Shown here: positions 15,142-24,475 of the stretch, one piece after another
Layout of the letters: each line of letters opens with the position of its first letter
Numbering within the stretch: the stretch's first letter is position 1
Assembly (NCBI GenBank): GCA_018659605.1
Contig: JABJMA010000011.1
Coordinates: 1-32,731 of the forward strand
Length of the DNA stretch: 32,731 nt
From: Rickettsiales bacterium
GTDB taxonomy: Bacteria; Pseudomonadota; Alphaproteobacteria; Rickettsiales; JABIRX01
Direction of reading: 5' to 3'
Translations under genes and position numbers: made by a program
The notes under the pieces: model-generated
What the model saw: only the letters and a program-made list of their open reading frames with translations
Database searches by the model: none
Told to the model about the DNA's origin: nothing

Positions 15142-17442
15142 TTACGTGATATTTTTTAATTTATCCGATAAATTTCTTTCTGAATTAATAAAATCTTCTT
15201 CTAACATAACAAGCTCTGCAGCATTGTTAATTGTTAATGTTTTCATGGCATCCTCAGTTTTATTTACATCGCTTCCTTCATCCTGTAATGCCCGAATTGT
15301 AGATTCATATGCAACCATTAAAATAGAAACTTTTAACTTATGAGCTTTTCTTAATTCCTTAAATGCTAACTCTATTTCTTTTGGCATATTAATTGTTTCT
15401 TTCTCTTTATCACCCATTGCAGCAGCATTTAACCTAACTCTTTCTATTTCCCTTGTGTGATGATCCAAATCTAGCTTAAGCTTATCTGTTAATGTTCTAT
15501 TTTTATGATATCTTTTTCTATCTGAATCCATTTGTGCCCTAAGCTCAATTATATCCTGCTTATGATGCTCTATTTCTTTATTTAGCTGATTATTTGACTC
15601 CTTAGTTTCATGATGGTTTTTTCTATCTTGCTCCATTTGCATGTTTAAATTATTAATATCATGCTTATGAATTTCTATCTCTTCCTGTAATTTTGCATTT
15701 GACTGCTTAACATCATAATGATCCTCCTGATGATCATCTAACTTCGAATTTAAATCATGAATCTCTAATTTAAAATCTGCATCACGCATTTGTCCTTGCA
15801 TTAATTCATTTTGCAAGGCTGATTTCTCCTGCTCTAGCCGCTCTATCTCAAGCATTTTAGCATTCATCTTCTTCTCAAAAGAAGCTATGATATTATCTTG
15901 TTTGAATAATTTTCCATCGAGCCTTTCTTCACTTTGTCTTAATGCTGTGAAATTTGAACATAACTCATCATATTTTACCTGCATGTTAATCTTAATATTA
16001 TCATGACTATCTTTTATCTCCATTACCTGATTTTGATAATTCTCATATTGCTTTTTGGATTCTACTTTATATTGGGCTTTAATCTCATCTAACTCACCCA
16101 ATAAACGATAATTTTCCTTATCAAGATTTTTTTGCTCATTTGTTTGATCATTTATTACAATCTTTAACCTAGCTTGCTCACTCCTAGAGAGATTTTTATT
16201 ATTATCTAATTTATGCTTTAATTCCTTGTTTAATGACTCTAAAATTAAGATTCTCTGCTGACTCTCATTAAATTTAGTTTTTATCTCTTCGTAATTAGCC
16301 TGATGCTCTAATTTTAAATGATTTTGCTCAGATTGTAAATCCTCTATGTTTAATTCCTTATCCTTTAATGATTGTGCAAGTAATTTATTATCATCCTCAA
16401 ATATTACAGATTTCTCCTTATATTGATTTAACTCCTCACTAGATCTAACCTTCTGATCCTCTGAAATTGCTAACTTATCATTAATGACTTTATTGATTTC
16501 TTTAGCTGAATCAAGTGCTTCATGTAGTTCATCAACCCTCATCTCTAAGTCGCTTACTTTACTGGTATACACATCTTGTTTCTCGAGAATTTTATAATGA
16601 TGAGATTGCTCTAAATCTTTGATTGCTTTGTTGGATTTAATCTCATTATTTTGTAATTCAGTTTCTAAATTGTAAATTTTATCCTTACTATCAAATTTCT
16701 CCTGAAATGCATCATTTATATCCTGCTCTAATTTACTAATTAACTTCTGCTGATTTTTATTATTCTTATCAGACAACTCATAGTCTTTTTCTAATTTAGC
16801 TAATTTGTCATTAAGTTTCTCTAGATTAATCTCTGACTGCATTAAATTATTCTTAGTTTCAGAAAGCTGATTATTTAATTCCTGATTATCTAATTCATGT
16901 TTTTTCTTAACTTCCGTTAGATTTGAAACATATGTTTGCTTTAATTTAACTATTTGAGCCTTTTTATCCTCAAGCTCCTTTATTAATTTATCTAATGAGG
17001 ATTTTAGTTTTTCTAATTCAGATGTTTTTTCCTCATTATCTAATTTAACCTTTTCTACTAACTCTGTTAATTCATCACAATTGATAGTTAATATATCTAT
17101 GCTTTCTTTATATTCTTTTGATAATTCACTATCATTTTGACTAGACTCCTTAGCATTCTGTAATTCTTTAAATGCATTTTCTAATATAGATTTATTCTTG
17201 ATTAATTGAATTTCTGAATCAGATAAATCATGTGATAGATTCTTAACCTGTTCAGTTAAAATATCATTTGATTCCTCAAGCATCATCTCAGCCTTTTCTA
17301 AATCTGAATAAAGCTGTTTGATTAATTCATTTTCATGTAGAATAAATTCAATCTGATCAGCCTTATTATCGATATCTTCCAAGCCTAATTCTTCCAGCTT
17401 GGACATTTTATCATTAAGAGTTTCTGAATTCTTGCCTGTCAC
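15142..17442 (-). CDS. Long coiled-coil protein, function unknown
   Basis: A 766-residue protein that is heptad-like almost throughout, rich in Lys, Glu, Asn, Leu and Asp. It has no signal peptide, no membrane segment and no ATPase motifs, so it is not an SMC or Rad50 protein despite the general resemblance. Near the C-terminal third three 35-residue repeats (five heptads each) are rich in His, Asp and Gln. The GTG start is supported by GGAGGT 6 nt upstream; the next Met is residue 13. It follows in the same direction as the giant gene across a 237-bp gap and has its own promoter, so the two may be co-regulated rather than co-transcribed. A cytoskeletal, scaffold or effector role is possible but not shown. 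Confidence 0.85.
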   Translation of the reverse strand: MTGKNSETLNDKMSKLEELGLEDIDNKADQIEFILHENELIKQLYSDLEKAEMMLEESNDILTEQVKNLSHDLSDSEIQLIKNKSILENAFKELQNAKESSQNDSELSKEYKESIDILTINCDELTELVEKVKLDNEEKTSELEKLKSSLDKLIKELEDKKAQIVKLKQTYVSNLTEVKKKHELDNQELNNQLSETKNNLMQSEINLEKLNDKLAKLEKDYELSDKNNKNQQKLISKLEQDINDAFQEKFDSKDKIYNLETELQNNEIKSNKAIKDLEQSHHYKILEKQDVYTSKVSDLEMRVDELHEALDSAKEINKVINDKLAISEDQKVRSSEELNQYKEKSVIFEDDNKLLAQSLKDKELNIEDLQSEQNHLKLEHQANYEEIKTKFNESQQRILILESLNKELKHKLDNNKNLSRSEQARLKIVINDQTNEQKNLDKENYRLLGELDEIKAQYKVESKKQYENYQNQVMEIKDSHDNIKINMQVKYDELCSNFTALRQSEERLDGKLFKQDNIIASFEKKMNAKMLEIERLEQEKSALQNELMQGQMRDADFKLEIHDLNSKLDDHQEDHYDVKQSNAKLQEEIEIHKHDINNLNMQMEQDRKNHHETKESNNQLNKEIEHHKQDIIELRAQMDSDRKRYHKNRTLTDKLKLDLDHHTREIERVRLNAAAMGDKEKETINMPKEIELAFKELRKAHKLKVSILMVAYESTIRALQDEGSDVNKTEDAMKTLTINNAAELVMLEEDFINSERNLSDKLKNIT
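15472..15786 (-). repeat. Three 105-bp (35-residue) in-frame repeats
   Basis: Units at about 15682-15786, 15577-15681 and 15472-15576 encode 35-residue blocks. The two C-terminal blocks match closely: EIEIHKHDI and EIEHHKQDI starts, QDR or SDR in the middle. The first is more diverged but keeps the K-x-SN-x-x-L ending. Thirty-five residues equals five heptads, so the duplications preserve coiled-coil phase. Confidence 0.75.
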
Positions 17443-17749
17443 AATTTTACCTCCGAATATAGTTCCATAAATAGAAGAATATTCTCATTATTAATTTACA
17501 CCAAATATCTTAAGCAAATCACTAATCCCGATTACCTTTTAACATTATAGCAAATAAATGGCCGTAAGAAAACTATTTTATTATATTTAACCTGGTTTTA
17601 AATATGTTATGGGATTTTTTCTTTTCCTGAATAATCCTTATATGCAAAGAAGCTATATGAACCAATAACTACAGAGGCAGTATTAATATTCCAAGCAAAT
17701 AACGAAAATTTATGAATTCCAATAAAAACTCAACCTAAATTCAAAATAT
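17443..17749. other. 307-bp intergenic region between mfd and the coiled-coil gene
   Basis: AT-rich sequence with no plausible gene on either strand. It holds the extended -10 element and Shine-Dalgarno sequence of the downstream coiled-coil gene. I see no convincing terminator hairpin for mfd, whose stop codon is at 17750. Confidence 0.6.
17544..17552 (-). promoter_or_regulatory. Extended -10 promoter of the 766-residue coiled-coil gene
   Basis: The minus strand reads TGCTATAAT, identical to the element before the giant gene, about 100 nt upstream of the GTG start. The -35 region is weak (TTTTCT at a 17-bp spacing). Confidence 0.55.
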
Positions 17750-20700
17750 CTATAGATTTATCAATGAGTTTAAGAATTTTGTTATACGCTGAATGCGTCT
17801 TGTTGGATTATCATCAGCATATTTTAAGACTATTTTCTGATCTGGACGAATCTTTAATATTAATGGATTTTGATTAAGATATGCAATTAGCTTTTCCGGC
17901 TCAGGAAAAATATCATCTTTAAAGCCAAATAATATTGCCTTAGGACCAGCTTCTATCCTATCAATATTTAAACGATAACAAAATTGCTTAAGTGAAACTA
18001 TAGAGAATAAATTCTGTACTTCATCTACCAAGTCACCAAATCTATCCATCATCTCAAGCTCTATCTCCTCTACTTCCTCTACCTCCTTACATAAGGAAAT
18101 TCGCCTGTAGAATTCTATTCTTATACTCTCATCAGCAATATAACTTGCCGGGATTAATATTGAGGCACCAATGTTAATTTTCGGTGTGTAGTCATTATCA
18201 ATTACTTGCGAATCTGCACCTTCTGATGCTAACTCCATCCTATTTTTATCTTTTAAAGCTGAAATCGCCTCTTCCAACATTTGCTGATATAACTCAACTC
18301 CAATATCCTTAATATGTCCAGATTGTGCCTCACCAAGTAAATTACCTGCACCTCTTATATCTAGATCATATGAAGCTAAACTAAATCCCGCACCTAAACC
18401 ATCTAATGTCTGCATAACTTCTAAACGCTTCTCTGCATTTGAATTTAACTTAACCTTCTCATCAAATAATAAATAGGCATAGGCCCTAATCTTAGAACGT
18501 CCAACTCTACCCCTTAATTGATATAAAGCCGATAATCCAAAATTATGCGCATTGTGAATGATAATCGTATTTGCAGATGTGATATCAATGCCTGATTCAA
18601 TTATCGTAGTTGATAATAATAATTGATATTTGCCATCACAGAAATCCAACATGATCTGATCTAACTCATTTGGACTCATCTTACCATGAGCCATAATAAC
18701 CTTAACTTCCGGAACTAATTTAGTTATTTGCTCATAGATCTTCTCTAAATCACGAATTCTAGGGCAGACATAAAATACTCGACCATTTCTATAAAATTCA
18801 CGCAGAATAGCTTCACGAATAATCATACCATCAAATGGCATGATAAATGTCCTTACAGCCATTCTATCAACTGGTGGTGTTGTAAGTAGGCTTAAATCCC
18901 TAATACCATTTAATGACATTTGTAATGTCCTTGGAATTGGAGTCGCTGATAAAGTTAGGATATGTAGATTCTGCTTGAGCTTTTTTAATTTCTCCTTTTG
19001 CGATACGCCAAAATGCTGCTCCTCATCAATAATGATTAATGCTAAATTCTTAAATTTAATTTTATCATTTAATAATGCATGAGTTCCAATAACTATCTGA
19101 ATCTTACCAGATTCTAAATCTTCAATTACCTTCTTTTTACCAGCGTTATTTACCATTCGTGATAATTGACCGATTTTAATATCAAACCCTTCAAAACGCT
19201 TAATGAAATTATTGTAATGCTGACGAGAAAGTAATGTAGTAGGTACAATTAAAGCAACCTGAACCCGATCATTCATATCATTTGTAATTACACTAAATGC
19301 AGCTCGCATTGCAACCTCAGTCTTACCAAAACCAACATCACCACAGATTAATCGATCCATATTCTTACCACTGGATAAATCCGATAATACATCCTCTATC
19401 GCTCTGTCCTGATCCTGAGTCTCAGTAAATTCAAATTTTGCCTCAAATTCCGTTTTTAAATGATCGTGAGAATAATAACTCTGCCCCTCCTGAAGCTCTC
19501 TTGCAGATGCAATATCTATTAACTCACCAGCTATATCTTTTAACTTCTTTTTTACCCTGGATTTTTTCTCGCCCCAATAACTAGAACCTAATTTATCCAA
19601 TCGAATATTCTCACTATTCTGGCCATAACGACTAATCATATCCATATTCCAAACAGGAACATATAATTTATCATTGCCCAAATAATTTAAACATAAGAAA
19701 TCATGCTCTAACTCCTGAATGTTTAATTTTTTCAATCCTAAAAATTCAGCAACTCCATGCTCCTTATGCACAACAATCTCTCCTTCCTCAATTGAACCAG
19801 CCTCTAATATTAAACGCTCAGCTCTACGCTTATTTGAAACTGATCTATTTACCTTAACTCCTAATAAATCTTGCTCACTAATGACAATGTAATTACCAAA
19901 GTGAAATCCCTTCTCTAAAGGCATGTGAATAAGTGATATCATCCCTGTTGCCCTATCTGGCCATTTATCAATAATAACCGATATTAAATCATGCTCAGAT
20001 AATATATGCTTTAATTGCTCCAAACTATGCTTATTATAAATGCAAATCACAATAATTAGATCTTTAGAATCTATATCCTGCTCTTCTATATAGGATTTGA
20101 ATATATCTATGGCTGATTTTTTTAATGCCAAACTGGATTTGTAAAAATCAATTGTAGATGTGATATTAAAATCAAAATTACCCTTAGTTTTTAACTCAAA
20201 TATTAAATTATTGTAATTATCTAAATTGTTAGAGATCTCCTCCTGAGTTAAATAAAGCAATTCTGAAGGTAATGGTAAATAATCCTTTACTCGAACCTTT
20301 AATTTCTCAAAATTAATCTTACGAGTTTTGTAATAATCTCCTATCGTATCAATACGCTCCTCTAGGGAATTATCTGCAGAGGATCCAATAATTATATTTA
20401 TATCTTCAGGTAAATAATCAAATAAACTCTCCATCTTTTTATAAAATAATGGCATTAAATGTAATGTCATCATCCCTAAAACCCCGCTTATACTCTCCTG
20501 ATAAACTACTGACTGAGTATCGTCATAGGAAAAATATTTGGTAAAATTTGTTGAGAAATTATCAATATTTTGTGAATTTAATATTACCTCAACTGCTGGA
20601 ATTACCCTAATATTCTTAATTGTTTTAGATGTAGATGTTTGCGTAAGTGGATCAAAGAATTTAATGATATCAATCTTATCACTATGGAAATCAATTCTAA

Positions 20701-21238
20701 TCGGCTGACTATATGATGGTAGATATATATCCAGAATTGAACCCTTGCGCGAAAACTCACCAATATCTGTCACTGTAGCAGAGTTCTTGTAACCAGCTGT
20801 AATCAAGTCTCTAATTAAATCATCCTGATTAATAATATCACCTTTTGATATCTCAAAACTAACTGATTGTAAAATCTCCCTTGGTATAACCCGATTTAAA
20901 ATTGCATGATATGTTGTAATAATAATCTTAGGCTTACTAGTGGTTAGAATTCTATATAAAGCATTAATCCTATTTGCCTGAATCTGTATATTAGGAGATA
21001 CCCTATCATATGGCTGACAATCCCAAGCTGGAAATTCTATCAACTCATAGCCCTTCACCATAGCTGATAAAGCCTTAACACTATTTTTAACAACAACATC
21101 ATTACAAGTAATATATAAATAATTACTTTTTTTATTATCCTTAATAATATCAGCTAGGACAAAATCATTTGCATAAAGCGGAACACCAGAAATATATGAT
21201 TTTTTAGGTATCTGTTTTAGGTTAAGGGAATGCTGCAT
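17750..21238 (-). CDS. mfd: Transcription-repair coupling factor
   Basis: A 1162-residue protein of full family length. It pushes stalled RNA polymerase off damaged DNA and recruits UvrA. The N-terminal UvrB-like module is followed by the RNA-polymerase-interaction segment (around VHKEHGVAEFLG). The RecG-type motor comes next, with Walker A GDVGFGKTE (near residue 633), motif II DEEQH (near 737), motif III LSATPIPRT and motif VI QLRGRVGRS, and then a C-terminal TRCF domain. The start ATG lacks an obvious Shine-Dalgarno sequence. It lies downstream of sdhE in the same direction, separated by 244 bp that carry a REP element, so it may have its own promoter. No key motif is missing. Confidence 0.96.
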   Translation of the reverse strand: MQHSLNLKQIPKKSYISGVPLYANDFVLADIIKDNKKSNYLYITCNDVVVKNSVKALSAMVKGYELIEFPAWDCQPYDRVSPNIQIQANRINALYRILTTSKPKIIITTYHAILNRVIPREILQSVSFEISKGDIINQDDLIRDLITAGYKNSATVTDIGEFSRKGSILDIYLPSYSQPIRIDFHSDKIDIIKFFDPLTQTSTSKTIKNIRVIPAVEVILNSQNIDNFSTNFTKYFSYDDTQSVVYQESISGVLGMMTLHLMPLFYKKMESLFDYLPEDINIIIGSSADNSLEERIDTIGDYYKTRKINFEKLKVRVKDYLPLPSELLYLTQEEISNNLDNYNNLIFELKTKGNFDFNITSTIDFYKSSLALKKSAIDIFKSYIEEQDIDSKDLIIVICIYNKHSLEQLKHILSEHDLISVIIDKWPDRATGMISLIHMPLEKGFHFGNYIVISEQDLLGVKVNRSVSNKRRAERLILEAGSIEEGEIVVHKEHGVAEFLGLKKLNIQELEHDFLCLNYLGNDKLYVPVWNMDMISRYGQNSENIRLDKLGSSYWGEKKSRVKKKLKDIAGELIDIASARELQEGQSYYSHDHLKTEFEAKFEFTETQDQDRAIEDVLSDLSSGKNMDRLICGDVGFGKTEVAMRAAFSVITNDMNDRVQVALIVPTTLLSRQHYNNFIKRFEGFDIKIGQLSRMVNNAGKKKVIEDLESGKIQIVIGTHALLNDKIKFKNLALIIIDEEQHFGVSQKEKLKKLKQNLHILTLSATPIPRTLQMSLNGIRDLSLLTTPPVDRMAVRTFIMPFDGMIIREAILREFYRNGRVFYVCPRIRDLEKIYEQITKLVPEVKVIMAHGKMSPNELDQIMLDFCDGKYQLLLSTTIIESGIDITSANTIIIHNAHNFGLSALYQLRGRVGRSKIRAYAYLLFDEKVKLNSNAEKRLEVMQTLDGLGAGFSLASYDLDIRGAGNLLGEAQSGHIKDIGVELYQQMLEEAISALKDKNRMELASEGADSQVIDNDYTPKINIGASILIPASYIADESIRIEFYRRISLCKEVEEVEEIELEMMDRFGDLVDEVQNLFSIVSLKQFCYRLNIDRIEAGPKAILFGFKDDIFPEPEKLIAYLNQNPLILKIRPDQKIVLKYADDNPTRRIQRITKFLNSLINL

Positions 21239-21310
21239 ATTTTGTTAATAAAGTAAGAATGGGGTATTATTACCCTTGTTGCAAAAGGCTTTATCTCTCT
21301 GGTTAATGGG

Positions 21311-21447
21311 CAGTAATTGCGCGGGCATGTGTTTGGTTAGGTGAGTCAATTTTGCATTATTGAGTTTGGTTGCGGGCGGGAGGACCCCGCCCCTACGAGG
21401 GGTTGTTCGAGTCAGTAATGTGAGCATGTGTTTGGTTGTGTGAATCA
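21311..21447. repeat. REP site C with flanking direct repeats
   Basis: A full REP palindrome lies at 21374-21396, minus orientation, with perfect arms. Its flanks are unrelated to arrays A and B. Instead it sits between two imperfect direct repeats (21311-21348 and 21413-21447) that share CAGTAAT and GCATGTGTTTGGTT. It occupies the sdhE-mfd gap and can fold into a strong hairpin, so it could affect read-through from sdhE into mfd. Confidence 0.75.
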
Positions 21448-21482
21448 GTAATTCGTCCATAGGATGGGATCTTCCATCTTGA

Positions 21483-21755
21483 TTAATGATCATAGGCTGC
21501 ATTTGTAAAAGCTAAAATATCATCAACTAATGTAGCATATTGCTTTGGTGTTTCGAATTTACCTATTAGCCAATTATAAATATCTAAATCATCCTCATCT
21601 AGAAAAACCTGAAATAGCTCAAATTCCTCAACGGAAAAAGCATAAATTTTATCCAAACTATATTTACCAAGTAATATATCAGTCTCCTTACAACCTCTAT
21701 GATTACTACGGTAAATGACTTTCTTAATGAGATTCTCGTCTATTTTTGCAATCAT
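21483..21755 (-). CDS. sdhE: FAD assembly factor SdhE (DUF339/Sdh5)
   Basis: A small protein (90 residues from the ATG) that promotes covalent flavinylation of the succinate dehydrogenase flavoprotein SdhA. The conserved N-terminal HRGxxE motif (HRGCKE, before TDILLG) is the SdhE signature, and the remainder is helical with the acidic Leu/Phe-rich pattern of the family. A TTG at 21761 would add two residues; I prefer the ATG at 21755, though neither has a good ribosome binding site. It begins 11 bp after the ppa stop codon, so the two probably share a transcript. mfd follows downstream. Confidence 0.88.
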   Translation of the reverse strand: MIAKIDENLIKKVIYRSNHRGCKETDILLGKYSLDKIYAFSVEEFELFQVFLDEDDLDIYNWLIGKFETPKQYATLVDDILAFTNAAYDH

Positions 21756-21766
21756 TTTCAATGATA

Positions 21767-22282
21767 TTACTTAATAGCAGCATTGATTAATTCACAAGCC
21801 TTAGCCTTATTCTCAAATCCAGTAACTTTTGCCCATTTGCCAGATTCTAAATCTTTGTATCTCTCAAAGAAATGCTTAAGCCTGGCTAAAGTTGTTTCAT
21901 CGATATCATTAATGTCATTTATATTTTTACTATATGGATGTATTTTATCAATAGGAACAGCAAGTATCTTCTCATCTTGACCTTTTTCATCTTCCATAAT
22001 TAAAACGCCAATAGGCTTACATTCAACAACAGCACCAGGAATAATTGCATCCTCCGATATTACCAACACATCAGCCGGATCACCATCATCAGATAATGTA
22101 TGTGGTATAAAACCATAATTTGCCGGATAAAACATTGCGGTTGTTAAGAATCTATCAACGAATATTGCTCCAGAATCCTTATCAAACTCATATTTTACTG
22201 GATTTGAACCAGCAGATATTTCAATGATAACATTGATTATTTCAGGTACATTACTACCCCTAGATATTTTATTTATGTCCAT
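21767..22282 (-). CDS. ppa: Inorganic pyrophosphatase (family I)
   Basis: A 171-residue soluble enzyme that hydrolyses pyrophosphate to phosphate, pulling biosynthetic reactions forward. The family I signature DGDPAD (66-71) supplies metal-binding aspartates. Substrate and metal residues E21, K30, E32, R44 and Y56 fit the known pattern. The length is normal. The ATG has an AGGA-type ribosome binding site 7 nt upstream. It leads the ppa-sdhE pair. The M23 peptidase gene ends 65 bp upstream in the same direction. Confidence 0.95.
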   Translation of the reverse strand: MDINKISRGSNVPEIINVIIEISAGSNPVKYEFDKDSGAIFVDRFLTTAMFYPANYGFIPHTLSDDGDPADVLVISEDAIIPGAVVECKPIGVLIMEDEKGQDEKILAVPIDKIHPYSKNINDINDIDETTLARLKHFFERYKDLESGKWAKVTGFENKAKACELINAAIK

Positions 22283-22347
22283 GATGTTTTCCTATATTTG
22301 ATTGGGCAGGTAAATTATGAGAATTTTTTAAATTTACAAATAAAAAA

Positions 22348-23634
22348 TCACTTTACAGCAACATATGAGTTAAGCATGATAAAATCTATTCTATCTCTAT
22401 TACTTTGAAATAAAGCTAGCTCATTACCCTTAATACGTTTCTGTGGCTGAATTTTAACCTTGTTTGGATTGATAGCTTTGCTACTTTGATATACCTCGTA
22501 ATGAAGATGTGGACCCGTTGACCTTCCTGTTGAACCAACATATCCTATTACATCTCCCTGCTTAACTCTTTTGCCTTTTTTAATTGAACGCGGGATTTTA
22601 GATAAATGAGCATAGGCAGTCTTATAGGTAGAATTATGCTCTATTTTGACATATTTTCCATATGAACTATACCAGCCAGAAAAACTTACCTTTCCACTTC
22701 CAGCTGCATAAACAGGAGTTCCGTAAGGAGCCGCGAAATCAATACCCTTATGTAATTTTGTATAGCCTAATATTGGGTGTTTCCTATAGCCAAAAGAAGA
22801 AGAGATTCTTGCCCCATTAACAGGCGTTCTAAGCAATGATTTTTTGATACTCTTACCAGTCTCATCAAGATATATTTTATCTCCTTTGCTATTAACATAG
22901 CGATAAGTAGCTATATCTCTTCCTGTTTTCCTAGAAGCATATGATGAATATATTAAATCGCCATATTTCACCAAATCACCATCTGCATTGTGATATGTCT
23001 CATAGAAGATTTTAAATTTATCACCTTTTCTAATATCACGCTGAAAATCAAGATCATAACTAAATAACTTTATGTATGATAAAATGATTTCAATCGGAAC
23101 ATTATTATCTATTGCATCATTATATAAACTATTTGAAATAGTTCCAGATGCCATGGTTGGCTTCATTGTTAGCTCTTGATCTATATCATATGCATAGAAT
23201 TTTCCGCGATAAAATGCAGATTCATACTCAGTGCCGTCATTTAAATGAAATTTAACCCTATTAACAATTACTTGATCAAATTTTCCATTAACAAATTTAT
23301 CTTTATATTCGACGTAAATTTTATCATTTACCTTTAACCGCTCAGGACGAAAAACATTTTTAAAACTACGTGATATTGAATATATATCCTCATTCTCTAC
23401 TCTCAACCTTCCTAAAGACCCGCCTAATGTATCGCCACTTTTGACGTTTATGACGACCTTCTTATCCTGATAGGTTACAAAATCATTATCACTATTAATA
23501 ATTGTCTCTATGGGTTTTGGGATAGCCTGAAGTGAGGTAATTTGGGCTTCTGCCACAGTTATAGTTGCAGTATTAAAAAAATATAATAGTACAAATATAA
23601 AAACAGTAGAAATGCAGAAAAGAGAGCATTTCAT
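22348..23634 (-). CDS. M23-family peptidoglycan endopeptidase (MepM-like)
   Basis: A secreted or membrane-anchored zinc metallopeptidase (428 residues from the chosen start), probably cutting peptidoglycan cross-links during growth or division. An N-terminal hydrophobic segment (about 5-20) is followed by a stalk, an OapA/LysM-like region (RLKVNDKIYV, GDKFKIFYE) and a C-terminal lytM/M23 domain. The domain begins ISSSFGYRKHP and carries the zinc ligands HKGID and HLHYEV. A frame continues upstream to a TTG at 23703, which would add 23 residues. I chose the ATG at 23634 because it places the signal segment at the N-terminus and follows a weak GGAA ribosome binding site. It is divergent from the Hda-like gene. 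Confidence 0.92.
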   Translation of the reverse strand: MKCSLFCISTVFIFVLLYFFNTATITVAEAQITSLQAIPKPIETIINSDNDFVTYQDKKVVINVKSGDTLGGSLGRLRVENEDIYSISRSFKNVFRPERLKVNDKIYVEYKDKFVNGKFDQVIVNRVKFHLNDGTEYESAFYRGKFYAYDIDQELTMKPTMASGTISNSLYNDAIDNNVPIEIILSYIKLFSYDLDFQRDIRKGDKFKIFYETYHNADGDLVKYGDLIYSSYASRKTGRDIATYRYVNSKGDKIYLDETGKSIKKSLLRTPVNGARISSSFGYRKHPILGYTKLHKGIDFAAPYGTPVYAAGSGKVSFSGWYSSYGKYVKIEHNSTYKTAYAHLSKIPRSIKKGKRVKQGDVIGYVGSTGRSTGPHLHYEVYQSSKAINPNKVKIQPQKRIKGNELALFQSNRDRIDFIMLNSYVAVK

Positions 23635-23703
23635 CTTAGTTCCAAATCTTAATATATTAAAGCACTTTTTTAACACAATCTCAGTTATTTTAATTGATTT
23701 CAA

Positions 23704-23758
23704 CTTGATCTACTATTAACATAACTATAAATAACCCAAAAGCAAACCAAAATATATT
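23704..23758. promoter_or_regulatory. Divergent promoter region (M23 peptidase / Hda-like operon)
   Basis: Short AT-rich spacer between divergent genes. On the plus strand TTGATC (23705-23710) and TATAAA (23726-23731) are 15 bp apart, a weak candidate for the start of the long plus-strand run. No good minus-strand pair stands out. Confidence 0.3.
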
Positions 23759-24475
23759 ATGAAATTATTACAATATATTCTAAATTTTGGCCGACGCAAC
23801 GCTATATCTGATGAGTTTATTCTGGGTAATCATAATATAGAAACCTATAATTATATCAGCCAATATCCAAATTGGCCTAATAAAATTATATTTATTTGTG
23901 GGCCAGATGGATCTGGTAAAAACCATATTTGTGATTATTGGCAGAAACTATCTAATGCCTCCTATATAGAGCTATTCAATGGAAATGAAAAAAATTTAAA
24001 CTCCATATTGGAAAATAATGATTGTTTTATAATCGAGAATTTAGAAACCTACTTCTCCAGGAAATTTATCCTACGTAATATGGATAATCATGATTTTAAT
24101 TGTTTTGAACAAACTATCTTCTCCATTCTAGATCATATTATTAACGAAAATAAATACTTACTAATTTCATCGCAACTACAACAAAAAGATCTTAATATTA
24201 AACTGGCAGATCTTAATTCACGAATGATGTCACTTGCTAAATTAAAAGTTGCAGTTCCGGATGAGCATGCATTAAAAACTTTCTTGATAAGAGAATTCTC
24301 AGCTCGTCAATTAAAAATTAATAATGACTTATGTGATTATATTTTAAAAAGATCTGTCAGATCATTTGATGAGCTAACTGAATTAGTCAATAAATTAGAT
24401 ATGTTATCCCTATATAAGAAACGCAACATTACTAAACCTTTTATAAAAGAGGTAATGGATAATGAATTCCTGTAG
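23759..24475 (+). CDS. DnaA/Hda-like replication regulator ATPase
   Basis: A 238-residue AAA+ protein related to the DnaA ATPase core, most like alphaproteobacterial HdaA, which promotes inactivation of DnaA-ATP after initiation. It lacks the DnaA DNA-binding domain. The Walker A region reads GPDGSGKNH (48-56), with Asn where Thr or Ser normally binds Mg. The Walker B region reads IIENLE, with Glu93 at the usual Asp. An LNSRM segment resembles the sensor/box VII arginine region, and the C-terminal lid has RSFDELTELVNKLD. The altered Walker residues suggest weak or no ATP hydrolysis. It is the first gene of a tight plus-strand run and overlaps the next gene by 14 bp. Confidence 0.8.
   Translation: MKLLQYILNFGRRNAISDEFILGNHNIETYNYISQYPNWPNKIIFICGPDGSGKNHICDYWQKLSNASYIELFNGNEKNLNSILENNDCFIIENLETYFSRKFILRNMDNHDFNCFEQTIFSILDHIINENKYLLISSQLQQKDLNIKLADLNSRMMSLAKLKVAVPDEHALKTFLIREFSARQLKINNDLCDYILKRSVRSFDELTELVNKLDMLSLYKKRNITKPFIKEVMDNEFL

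Noticed and set aside
15083-15343. 86-codon plus-strand frame before and across the coiled-coil gene end
   Set aside because: Most of it is antisense to the coiled-coil gene, with no ribosome binding site and no recognisable domain.
15142-17442. SMC/Rad50-type ATPase identity for the 766-residue protein
   Set aside because: There are no Walker A, Walker B or signature motifs at either end; the resemblance is only coiled-coil composition.
21245-21502. 85-codon minus-strand frame between sdhE and mfd
   Set aside because: It reads through REP site C and its flanking direct repeats, shows no family resemblance and overlaps the sdhE end. It is not a credible gene.
22310-22337. Inverted repeat GTAAATT/AATTTAC between the M23 gene and ppa as a terminator
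   Set aside because: A 7-bp AT-only stem with a 14-nt loop and no T-tract on the minus-strand downstream side; too weak to call.
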